Source: Arenicola marina (lineage: Eukaryota; Annelida; Polychaeta; Arenicolidae). From it: DNA of 64,000 nt. The position numbers and the translations under genes were made by a program. The notes beneath the pieces are model-generated. The model saw only the letters and a list, made by a program, of their open reading frames with translations. It was not told the origin of the DNA and did not search any database. Shown piece after piece: positions 46,680 through 58,600 of the stretch (position 1 is the stretch's first letter; each line of letters opens with the position of its first letter). The DNA is taken from contig OZ025249.1 of assembly GCA_964019135.1 (NCBI GenBank), positions 9,660,039 to 9,724,038 on the forward strand, written 5' to 3'.

Positions 46680-49600
46680 CTATCTGTTGACCCATCTCCG
46701 GCGGGCGTCCTCCCAGTCCGTATTGCCGCCATCCTCGTCGTCTGTCCGGATGTAGGACTCCTGGTCCGTCTCCAGACACGACTCCTCGTCAGTCGTGTAG
46801 CGGTGAGGCAGCAGCTCCTGACGCGGGCAGAGAGGGACACGGGATGAAGCAGAAGCATGCTATGACAACCCAAGGTCTCGGCCGTTGCCCTTTCTAGATA
46901 TAGCCAGTAATTCCAATGCGACGATGTTCTGAATAATGTATAGGTTGTATTGCATTATGTACCGGTAACAGATTGCCTGGTAACAATATCCCACATCTAG
47001 CCTCGGCAACAAACGAATACTTTTTTTTATTTATAAATACACGTTATGTGTACACGAAGGTTTTGACCACAATGAATCCCCCTTATTGCTTTCGACATCT
47101 GGCTAGTAGAAAGATATTCCCTAAATAAATAATTCCCCCTTACCTTGGGGTCCCTATCCACCCATACCTTGGAGTCCCTAGCTACCCTTACCTTGGGATC
47201 CCTGTCCTGCCCCTAGCCACCCTATACCTTGGGGTCCCTGCTCTATCCCTAGCCACCGTTACATTGGGGTCCCTAGCCACCCTTACCTTGGGGTCCCTGC
47301 TTTATCCCTAGCCACCCTTACCTTGGGGTCCCTAGCCGCCCTTACCTTGGGATCCCTTTCCTGACCCTTGCCACCCTTACCTTGGGGTCCCTGCTCTATC
47401 CCTAGCCACCGTTACATTGGGGTCCCTGCCCTATCCCTAGCCACCGTTACCTTGGGGTCCCTGCCCTATCCCTAGCCACCCTTACCTTGGGGTCACTGCT
47501 CTATCCCTAGCCACCGTTACATTGGGGTCCCTAGCCACCCTTACCTTGGGGTCCCTGCCCTATCCCTAGCCACCCTTACCTTGGGGTCCCTGCCCTATCC
47601 CTAGTCACCCTGACCTTGGGGTCCCTGCCCTATCCCTAGCCACCCTTACCTTGGGGTCCCTGCTCTATCCCTAGCCACCCTTACCTTGGGGTCCCTGCCC
47701 TATCCCTAGCCACCCTTACCTCGGGGTCCCTGCCCTATCCCTAGCCACCCTTACCTTGGGGTCCCTAGCCACCCTTACCTTGGGGTCCCTGCCCTATCCC
47801 TAGCCACCCTTACCTTGGGGTCCCTGCCTTATCCCTAGCCACAGTTACATTGGGGTCCCTGCCCTATCCCTAGCCACCCTTACCTTGGGGTCCCTGCCCT
47901 ATCCCTAGCCACCCTTATCTTGGGGTCCCTGCCCTATCCCTAGCCACCCTTACCTTGGGGTCCCTGCCCTATACCTAGCCACCCTTACCTCGGGGTCCCT
48001 GCCCTATCCCTAGCCACCCTTACCTTGGGGTCCCTGCCCTATCCCTAGCCACCCTTACCTTGGGGTCCCTGCCCTATCCCTAGCCACCCTTACCTCGGGG
48101 TCCCTGCCCTATCCCTAGCCACCCTTACCTTGGGGTCCCTAGCCACCCTTACCTTGGGGTCCCTGCCCTATCCCTAGCCACCCTTACCTTGGGGTCCCTG
48201 CCTTATCCCTAGCCACAGTTACATTGGGGTCCCTGCCCTATCCCTAGCCACCCTTACCTTGGGGTCCCTGCCCTATCCCTTGCCACCCTTACCTCGGGGT
48301 CCCTGCCCTATCCCTAGCCACCGTTACATTGGGGTCCCTAGCCACCCTTACCTTGGGGTCCCTGCTCTATCCCTAGCCACAGTTACATTGGGGTCCCTAG
48401 CCGCCCTTACTTTGGGGTCCCTGCCCTATCCCTAGCCACCCTTACCTCGGGGTCCCTACCCTATCCCTAGCCACCCTTACCTTGGGGTCCCTGCTCTATC
48501 CCTAGCCACCGTTACATTGGGGTCCCTAGCCACCCTTACTTTGAGATCCCTGTCCTATCCCTAGCCACCCTTACCTCGGGGTCCCTGCCCTATCCCTAGC
48601 CACCCTTACCTTGGGGTCCCTGCCCTATCCCTAGCCACCCTTACCTTGGGGTCCCTGCCCTATCCCTAGCCACCCTTACCTCGGGGTCCCTGCCCTATCC
48701 CTAGCCACCCTTACCTTGGGGTCCCTAGCCACCCTTACCTTGGGGTCCCTGCCCTATCCCTAGCCACCCTTACCTTGGGGTCCCTGCCTTATCCCTAGCC
48801 ACAGTTACATTGGGGTCCCTGCCCTATCCCTAGCCACCCTTACCTTGGGGTCCCTGCCCTATCCCTAGCCACCCTTACCTCGGGGTCCCTGCCCTATCCC
48901 TAGCCACCGTTACATTGGGGTCCCTAGCCACCCTTACCTTGGGGTCCCTGCTCTATCCCTAGCCACAGTTACATTGGGGTCCCTAGCCGCCCTTACTTTG
49001 GGGTCCCTGCCCTATCCCTAGCCACCCTTACCTCGGGGTCCCTGCCCTATCCCTAGCCACCCTTACCTTGGGGTCCCTGCTCTATCCCTAGCCACAGTTA
49101 CATTGGGGTCCCTAGCCACCCTTACTTTGAGATCCCTGTCCTATCCCTAGCCACCCTTACCTCGGGGTCCCTGCCCTATCCCTAGCCACCCTTACCTTGG
49201 GGTCCCTAGCCACCCTTACCTTGGGGTCCCTGCCCTATCCCTAGCCACCCTTACCTTGGGGTCCCTGCTCTATCCCTAGCCACCGTTACATTGGGGTCCC
49301 TAGCCACCCTTACCTTGGGGTCCCTGCTCTATCCCTAGCCACCCTTACCTCGGGGTCCCTGCCCTATCCCTAGCCACCCTTACCTTGGGGTCCCTGCCCT
49401 ATCCCTAGCCACCCTTACCTTGGGGTCCCTGCCCTATCCCTAGCCACCCTTACCTTGGGGTCCCTGCTCTATCCCTAGCCACCCTTACCTTGGGGTCCCT
49501 GCTCTATCCCTAGCCACCGTTACATTGGGGTCCCTGCTCTATCCCTAGCCCCCCTTACCTTGGGGTCCCTGCCCTATCCCTAGCCACCCTTACCTTGGGG

Positions 49601-52600
49601 TCCCTGCCCTATCCCTAGCCACCCTTACCTTGGGGTCCCTGCCCTATCCCTAGCCACCCTTACCTTGGGGTCCCTGCTCTATCTCTAGCCACCCTTACCT
49701 TGGGGTCCCTGCTCTATCCCTAGCCACCGTTACATTGGGGTCCCTAGCCACCCTTACCTTGGGGTCCCTGCCCTATCCCTAGCCACCCTTACCTTGGGGT
49801 CCCTGCTCTATCCCTAGTCACCCTTACCTCGGGGTTCCATGCTCTATCCCTAGCCACCCTTACCTTGGGGTCCCTGCCCTATCCCTAGCCACCCTTACCT
49901 TGGGGTCCCTGCTCTATCCCTAGTCACCCTTACCTCGGGGTCCCTGCTCTATCCCTAGCCACCGTTACATTGGGGTCCCTAGCCACCCTTACCTTGGGGT
50001 CCCTGCCCTATCCCTAGCCACCCTTACCTTGGGGTCCCTGCCCTATCCCTAGCCACCCTTACCTTGGGGTCCCTGCCCTATCCCTAGCCACCCTTACCTT
50101 GGGGTCCCTGCCCTATCCCTAGCCACCCTTACCTTGGGGTCCCTGCCCTATCCCTAGCCACCCTTACCTTGGGGTCCCTGCTCTATCTCTAGCCACCCTT
50201 ACCTTGGGGTCCCTGCTCTATCCCTAGCCACCGTTACATTGGGGTCCCTAGCCACCCTTACCTTGGGGTCCCTGCCCTATCCCTAGCCACCCTTACCTTG
50301 GGGTCCCTGCTCTATCCCTAGCCACCCTTACCTTGGGGTCCCTGCTCTATCCCTAGCCACCGTTACATTGGGGTCCCTGCTCTATCCCTAGCCACCCTTA
50401 CCTTGGGGTCCCTGCTCTATCCCTAGCCACCCTTACCTTGGGGTCCCTGCTCTATCCCTAGCCACCCTTACCTTGGGGTCCCTGCTCTATCCCTAGCCAC
50501 CCTGACCTTGGGGTCCCTGCCCTATCCCTAGCCACCCTTACCTTGGGGTCCCTGCTCTATCTCTAGCCACCCTTACCTTGGGGTCCCTGCTCTATCCCTA
50601 GCCACCGTTACATTGCGGTCCCTATCCACCCTTACCTTGGGGTCCCTGCTCTATCCCTAGCCACCCTTACCTTGGGGTCCCTGCTCTATCCCTAGCCACC
50701 CTTACCTTGGGGTCCCTGCCCTATCCCTAGCCACCCTTACCTTGGGGTCCCTGCTCTATCCCTAGCCACCGTTACCTTGGGATCCCTGCTCTATCCCTAG
50801 CCACCGTTACATTGGGGTCCCTAGCCACCCTTACCTTGGGGTCCCTGCTCTATCCCTAGCCACCGTTACATTGGGGTCCCTAGCCACCCTTACTTTGGGG
50901 TCCCTGCCCTATCCCTAGCCACCCTTACATTGGGGTCCCTGCCCTATCCCTAGCCACCCTTATCTTGGGGTCCCTGCCCTATCCCTAGCCACCCTTACCT
51001 TGGGGTCCCTGCCCTATCCCTAGCCACCCTTACCTTGGGGTCCCTGCCCTATCCCTAGCCACCGTTACATTGGGGTCCCTGCCCTATCCCTAGCCACCCT
51101 TACCTCGGGGTCCCTGCCCTATCCCTAGCCACCCTTACCTTGGGGTCCCTGCCCTATCCCTAGCCACCCTTACCTTGGGGTCCCTGCCCTATCCCTAGCC
51201 CCCCTTACCTTGGGGTCCCTGCTCTATCCCTAGCCACCCTTACCTTGGGGTCCCTGCTCTATCCCTAGCCACCGTTACATTGGGGTCTCTAGCCACCCTT
51301 ACCTTGGGGTCCCTGCTCTATCCCTAGACACCCTTACCTTGGGATCCCTAGACACCCTTACCTTGGGGTCCCTGCTCTATCCCTAGCCACCCTTACCTTG
51401 GGGTCCCTGCTCTATCCCTAGCCACCGTTACATTGGGGTCCCTAGCCACCCTTACCTTGGGGTCCCTGCCCTATCCCTAGCCACCCTTACCTTGGGGTCC
51501 CTGCCCTATCCCTAGCCACCCTTACCTTGGGGTCCCTGCTCTATCTCTAGCCACCCTTACCTTGGGGTCCCTGCTCTATCCCTAGCCACCGTTACATTGG
51601 GGTCCCTAGCCACCCTTACCTTGGGGTCCCTGCCCTATCCCTAGCCACCCTTACCTCGGGGTCCCTGCCCTATCCCTAGCCACCCTTACCTTGGGGTCCC
51701 TGCTCTATCCCTAGCCACCGTTACATTGGGGTCCCTAGCCACCCTTACCTTGGGGTCCCTGCCCTATCCCTAGCCACCGTTACATTGGGGTCCCTAGCCA
51801 CCCTTACTTTGGGGTCCCTGCCCTATCCCTAGCCACCCTTACCTTGGGGTCCCTGCCCTATCCCTAGCCACCCTTATCTTGGGGTCCCTGCCCTATCCCT
51901 AGCCACCCTTACCTTGGGGTCCCTGCCCTATCCCTAGCCACCCTTACCTTGGGGTCCCTGCCCTATCCCTAGCCACCCTTACCTTGGGGTCCCTGCTCTA
52001 TCCCTAGTCACCCTTACCTTGGGGTCCCTGCTCTATCCCTAGCCACCGTTACATTGGGGTCCCTAGCCACCCTTACTTTGGGGTCCCTGCCCTATCCCTA
52101 GCCACCCTTACCTTGGGGTCCCTGCCCTATCCCTAGCCACCCTTACCTTGGGGTCCCTGCTCTATCCCTAGTCACCCTTACCTTGGGGTCCCTGCTCTAT
52201 CCCTAGCCACCGTTACATTGGGGTCCCTAGCCACCCTTACTTTGGGGTCCCTGCCCTATCCCTAGCCACCCTTACCTTGGGGTCCCTGCCCTATCCCTAG
52301 CCACCCTTACCTTGGGGTCCCTGCTCTATCCCTAGTCACCCTTACCTTGGGGTCCCTGCTCTATCCCTAGCCACCGTTACATTGGGGTCCCTAGCCACCC
52401 TTACCTTGGGGTCCCTGCCCTATCCCTAGCCACCCTTACCTCGAAGTCCCTGCCCTATCCCTAGCCACCCTTACCTTGGGGTCCCTGCTCTATCCCTAGC
52501 CACAGTTACATTGGGGTCCCTAGCCACCCTTACTTTGGGGTCCCTGCCCTATCCCTAGCCACCCTTACTTTGAGATCCCTGTCCTATCCCTAGCCACCCT

Positions 52601-55600
52601 TACCTCGGGGTCCCTGCCCTATCCCTAGCCACCCTTACCTTGGGGTCCCTGCTCTATCCCTAGCCACAGTTACATTGGGGTCCCTAGCCACCCTTACTTT
52701 GGGGTCCCTGCCCTATCCCTAGCCACCCTTACTTTGAGATCCCTGTCCTATCCCTAGCCACCCTTACCTTGGGGTCCCTGCCCTATCCCTAGCCACCCTT
52801 ACTTTGGGGTCCCTGCCCTATCCCTAGCCACCCTTACTTTGGGGTCCCTGCCCTATCCCTAGCCACCCTTACCTTGGGGTCCCTGCCCTATCCCTAGCCA
52901 CCCTTATCTTGGGGTCCCTGCCCTATCCCTAGCCACCCTTACCTTGGGGTCCCTGCCCTATCCCTAGCCACCCTTACCTTGGGGTCCCTGCCCTAACCCT
53001 AGCCACCCTTACCTCGGGGTCCCTGCCTTATCCCTAGCCACCCTTACCTTGGGGTCCCTGCCCTATCCCTAGCCACCCTTACCTTGGGGTCCCTGCCCTA
53101 TCCCTAGCCACCCTTACCTTGGGGTCCCTGCCCTATCCCTAGCCACCCTTACCTTGGGGTCCCTGCTCTATCCCTAGTCACCCTTACCTTGGGGTCCCTG
53201 CTCTATCCCTAGCCACCGTTACATTGGGGTCCCTAGCCACCCTTACCTTGGGGTCCCTGCCCTATCCCTAGCCACCCTTACCTCGGGGTCCCTGCCCTAT
53301 CCCTAGCCACCCTTACCTTGGGGTCCCTGCCTTATCCCTAGCCACCGTTACATTGGGGTCCCTGCCCTATCCCTAGCCACCCTTACCTCGGGGTCCCTGC
53401 CCTATCCCTAGCCACCCTTACCTTGGGGTCCCTGCCCTATCCCTAGCCACCCTTACCTTGGGGTCCCTGCCCTATCCCTAGCCCCCCTTACCTTGGGGTC
53501 CCTGCTCTATCCCTAGCCACCCTTACCTTGGGGTCCCTGCTCTATCCCTAGCCACCGTTACATTGGGGTCCCTAGCCACCCTTACCTTGGGGTCCCTGCT
53601 CTATCCCTAGACACCCTTACCTTGGGATCCCTAGACACCCTTACCTTGGGATCCCTGCCCTATCCCTAGCCACCCTTAACTTTGGGGTCCCTGCTCTATC
53701 CCTAGCCACCGTTACATTGGGGTCCCTGCCCTATCCCTAGCCACCGTTACATTGGGGTCCCTGCCCTATCCCTAGCCACCCTTACCTCGGGGTCCCTGCC
53801 CTATCCCTAGCCACCCTTACCTTTGGGGTCCCTGCTCTATCCCTAGCCACCGTTACATTGGGGTCCCTGCTCTATCCCTAGCCACCGTTACATTTGGGTC
53901 CCTGCCCTATCCCTAGCCACCCTTACCTTGGGGTCCCTGCTCTATCCCAGCCACCGTTACATTGGGGTCCCTGCCCTACCCCTAGCCACCCTTACCTTGG
54001 GGTCCCTGCCCTATCCCTAGCCACCGTTACATTGGGGTCCCTAGCCACCCTTACCTTGGGGTCCCTGTCGTAGAGCTCGGCGTCCAGCTCCTCGTCTGTC
54101 TTCATGCACGCCTCGTCGTCCGTCTTGACGTAGGAGTCGGCGTCGTCCGTGGCCAGGAAACTCTCGTCGTCCGTCCGGATGTACGACTCGCCGTCGTCCG
54201 TGGCCATATACCTGCAGCGAGAGGTCAAAGGTCAGAGGTCAGAAGTCAACACCGCGCGCCACAATATGACGTCACCACAATAAGTGACGGAACGCCGCCG
54301 CAGGGGTATATATATACTGACGGAAAAAAACGCACCATGACATTTTATTAGAGGTATGTATGGGCATATAAGTGAAACAAATTATACCATAGATTCAGTC
54401 AAAACAAATAACACTTTAAAAATGTAAGAACGTGTAATTGAATTTATCCCCACAACATCGTCATAGACGATGTCCGAGCCTCGGCTGTGTGTCTTGCCCT
54501 GTCCCCCGTACTTACTGGTCGTGGTCGGTGTCCGAGCCCCGGCTGTGTGTCTTGCCCTGTCCCCCGTACTTACTGGTCGTGGTCGGTGTCCGAGCCCCGG
54601 CTGTGTGTCTTGCCCTGTCCCCCGTACTTACTGGTCGTGGTCGGTGTCTGAGCCTCGGCTGTGTGTCTTGCCCTGTCCCCCGTACTTACTGGTCGTGGTC
54701 GGTGTCCGAGCCCCGGCTGTGTGTCTTGCCCTGTCCCCCGTACTTACTGGTCGTGGTCGGTGTCCGAGCCCCGGCTGTGTGTCTTGCCCTGTCCCCCGTA
54801 CTTACTGGTCGTGGTCGGTGTCTGAGCCTCGGCTGTGTGTCTTGCCCTGTCCCCCGTACTTACTGGTCGTGGTCGGTGTCCGAGCCCCGGCTGTGTGTCT
54901 TGCCCTGTCCCCCGTACTTACTGGTCGTGGTCGGTGTCCGAGCCTCGGCTGTGTGTCTTGCCCTGTCCCCCGTACTTACTGGTCGTGGTCGGTGTCCGAG
55001 CCTCGGCTGTGTGTCTTGCCCTGTCCCCCGTACTTACTGGTCGTGGTCGGTGTCCGAGCCCCGGCTGTGTGTCTTGCCCTGTCCCCCGTACTTACTGGTC
55101 GTGGTCGGTGTCCGAGCCCCGGCTGTGTGTCTTGCCCTGTCCCCCGTACTTACTGGTCGTGGTCGGTGTCCGAGCCCCGGCTGTGTGTCTTGCCCTGTCC
55201 CCCGTACTTACTGGTCGTGGTCGGTGTCCGAGCCTCGGCTGTGTGTCTTGCCCTGTCCCCCGTACTTACTGGTCGTGGTCGGTGTCCGAGCCTCGGCTGT
55301 GTGTCTTGCCCTGTCCTCCGTACTTACTGGTCGTGGTCGGTGTCTGAGCCTCGGCTGTGTGTCTTGCCCTGTCCCCCGTACTTAATGGTCGTGGTCGGTG
55401 TCCGAGCCCCGGCTATGTGTCTTGCCCTGTCCCCCGTACTTACTGGTCGTGGTCGGTGTCCGAGCCTCGGCTGTGTGTCTTGCCCTGTCCCCCGTACTTA
55501 CTGGTCGTGGTCGGTGTCCGAGCCTCGGCTGTGTGTCTTGCCCTGTCCTCCGTACTTACTGGTCGTGGTCGGTGTCTGAGCCTCGGCTGTGTGTCTTGCC

Positions 55601-58600
55601 CTGTCCCCCGTACTTACTGGTCGTGGTCGGTGTCCGAGCCCCGGCTGTGTGTCTTGCCCTGTCCTCCGTACTTACTGGTCGTGGTCGGTGTCCGAGCCTC
55701 GGCTGTGTGTCTTGCCCTGTCCCCCGTACTTACTGGTCGTGGTCGGTGTCCGAGCCTCGGCTGTGTGTCTTGCCCTGTCCCCCGTACTTACTGGTCGTGG
55801 TCGGTGTCCGAGCCTCGGCTGTGTGTCTTGCCCTGTCCCCCGTACTTACTGGTCGTGGTCGGTATCCGAGCCTCGGCTGTGTGTCTTGCCCTGTCCCCCG
55901 TACTTACTGGTCGTGGTCGGTGTCCGAGCCCCGGCTATGTGTCTTGCCCTGTCCCCCGTACTTACTGGTCGTGGTCGGTGTCCGAGCCTCGGCTGTGTGT
56001 CCTGCCCTGTCCCCCGTACTTACTGTTCGTGGTCGGTGTCCGAGCCTCGGCTGTGTGTCTTGCCCTGTCCCCCGTCTTTAATGGTCGTGGTCGGTGTCCG
56101 AGCCCCGGCTATGTGTCTTGCCCTGTCCCCCGCACTTACTGTTCGTGGTCGGTGTCCGAGCCTCGGCTGTGTGTCTTGCCCTGTCCCCCGTACTTACTGG
56201 TCGTGGTCGGTGTCCGAGCCTCGGCTGTGTGTCTTGCCCTGTCCCCCGTACTTACTGGTCGTGGTCGGTGTCTGAGCCTCGGCTGTGTGTCTTGCCCTGT
56301 CCCCCGTACTTACTGGTCGTGGTCGGTGTCTGAGCCTCGGCTGTGTGTCTTGCCCTGTCCCCCGTACTTACTGGTCGTGGTCGGTGTCCGAGCCCCGGCT
56401 ATGTGTCTTGCCCTGTCCCCCGTACTTACTGGTCGTGGTCGGTGTCCGAGCCTCGGCTGTGTGTCTTGCCCTGTCCCCCGTACTTACTGGTCGTGGTCGG
56501 TGTCCGAGCCTCGGCTGTGTGTCTTGCCCTGTCCCCCGTACTTACTGGTCGTGGTCGCTGTCCGAGCCCCGGCTGTGTGTCTTGCCCTGTCCCCCGTACT
56601 TACTGGTCGTGGTCGGTGTCTGAGCCTCGGCTGTGTGTCTTGCCCTGTCCTCCGTACTTAATGGTCGTGGTCGGTGTCCGAGCCTCGGCTGTGTGTCTTG
56701 CCCTGTCCCCCGTACTTACTGGTCGTGGTCGGTGTCCGAGCCTCGGCTGTGTGTCTTGCCCTGTCCCCCGTACTTACTGTTCGTGGTCGGTGTCTGAGCC
56801 TCGGCTGTGTGTCTTGCCCTGTCCCCCGTACTTACTGGTCGCGGTCGGTGTCTGAGCCTCGGTTGTGTGTCTTGCCCTGTCCTCCGTACTTACTGGTCGT
56901 GGTCGGTGTCCGAGCCTCGGCTGTGTGTCTTGCCCTGTCCCCCGTACTTACTGGTCGCGGTCGGTGTCTGAGCCTCGGTTGTGTGTCTTGCCCTGTCCTC
57001 CGTACTTAATGGTCGTGGTCGGTGTCCGAGCCTCGGCTGTGTGTCTTGCCCTGTCCCCCGTACTTACTGGTCGCGGTCGGTTGCTTGATTATTCAGGACG
57101 CTTTAACCACTTTTGGTCATATCGCGTCAATGGGAGAAGGAAGGGAGAGTGGAGCCATGTCCCCGGGGGTAACCCCCTACTCTTTACGAAGAAAGACATG
57201 GAATCTTTATCCTGCGACCACACAGACATGGCCACAGCAGGGCTCGAACCACCGACCCACGTGCCGTTAGGCTCTCAGGTGACCAGAGCACTCAATGCGA
57301 GCGCTCTAGCCCACTGAGCTGTCGCGCCGGCCCCTGTGGTCGTGGTCGGTGTCTGAGCCTCGGCTGTGTGTCTTGCCCTGTCCTCCGTACTTAATGGTCG
57401 TGGTCGGTGTCCGAGCCTCGGCTGTGTGTCTTGCCCTGTCCCCCGTACTTACTGGTCGTGGTCGGTGTCTGAGCCTCGGCTGTGTGTCTTGCCCTGTCCC
57501 CCGTACTTACTGTTCGTGGTCGGTGTCTGAGCCTCGGCTGTGTGTCTTGCCCTGTCCTCCGTACTTACTGGTCGTGGTCGGTGTCCGAGCCTCGGCTGTG
57601 TGTCTTGCCCTGTCCCCCGTACTTACTGGTCGTGGTCGGTGTCTGAGCCTCGGCTGTGTGTCTTGCCCTGTCCCCCGTACTTACTGGTCGTGGTCGGTGT
57701 CCGAGCCTCGGCTGTGTGTCTTGCCCTGTCCCCCGTACTTACTGGTCGTGGTCGGTGTCTGAGCCTCGGCTGTGTGTCTTGCCCTGTCCCCCGTACTTAC
57801 TGTTCGTGGTCGGTGTCTGAGCCTCGGCTGTGTGTCTTGCCCTGTCCTCCGTACTTACTGGTCGTGGTCGGTGTCCGAGCCCCGGCTGTGTGTCTTGCCC
57901 TGTCCTCCGTACTTAATGGTCGTGGTCGGTGTCCGAGCCTCGGCTGTGTGTCTTGCCCTGTCCCCCGTACTTACTGTTCGTGGTCGGTGTCTGAGCCTCG
58001 GCTGTGTGTCTTGCCCTGTCCCCCGTACTTAATGGTCGTGGTCGGTGTCCGAGCCTCGGCTGTGTGTCTTGCCCTGTCCTCCGTACTTAATGGTCGTGGT
58101 CGGTGTCCGAGCCTCGGCTGTGTGTCTTGCCCTGTCCTCCGTACTTAATGGTCGTGGTCGGTGTCCGAGCCTCGGCTGTGTGTCTTGCCCTGTCCCCCGT
58201 ACTTACTGTTCGTGGTCGGTGTCTGAGCCTCGGCTGTGTGTCTTGCCCTGTCCCCCGTACTTACTGTTCGTGGTCGGTGTCTGAGCCTCGGCTGTGTGTC
58301 TTGCCCTGTCCCCCGTACTTACTGGTCGTGGTCGGTGTCTGAGCCTCGGCTGTGTGTCTTGCCCTGTCCCCCGTACTTACTGGTCGTGGTCGGTGTCTGA
58401 GCCTCGGCTGTGTGTCTTGCCCTGTCCCCCGTACTTACTGGTCGTGGTCGGTGTCCGAGCCTCGGCTGTGTGTCTTGCCCTGTCCCCCGTACTTAATGGT
58501 CGTGGTCGGTGTCCGAGCCTCGGCTGTGTGTCTTGCCCTGTCCCCCGTACTTACTGTTCGTGGTCGGTGTCTGAGCCTCGGCTGTGTGTCTTGCCCTGTC

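Noticed and set aside
47137-54065. Telomere-like or centromeric satellite (CCCTAGCC words)
   Set aside because: The unit is 35 bp, not a telomere hexamer, is confined to one intron and derives from the dystrobrevin donor.
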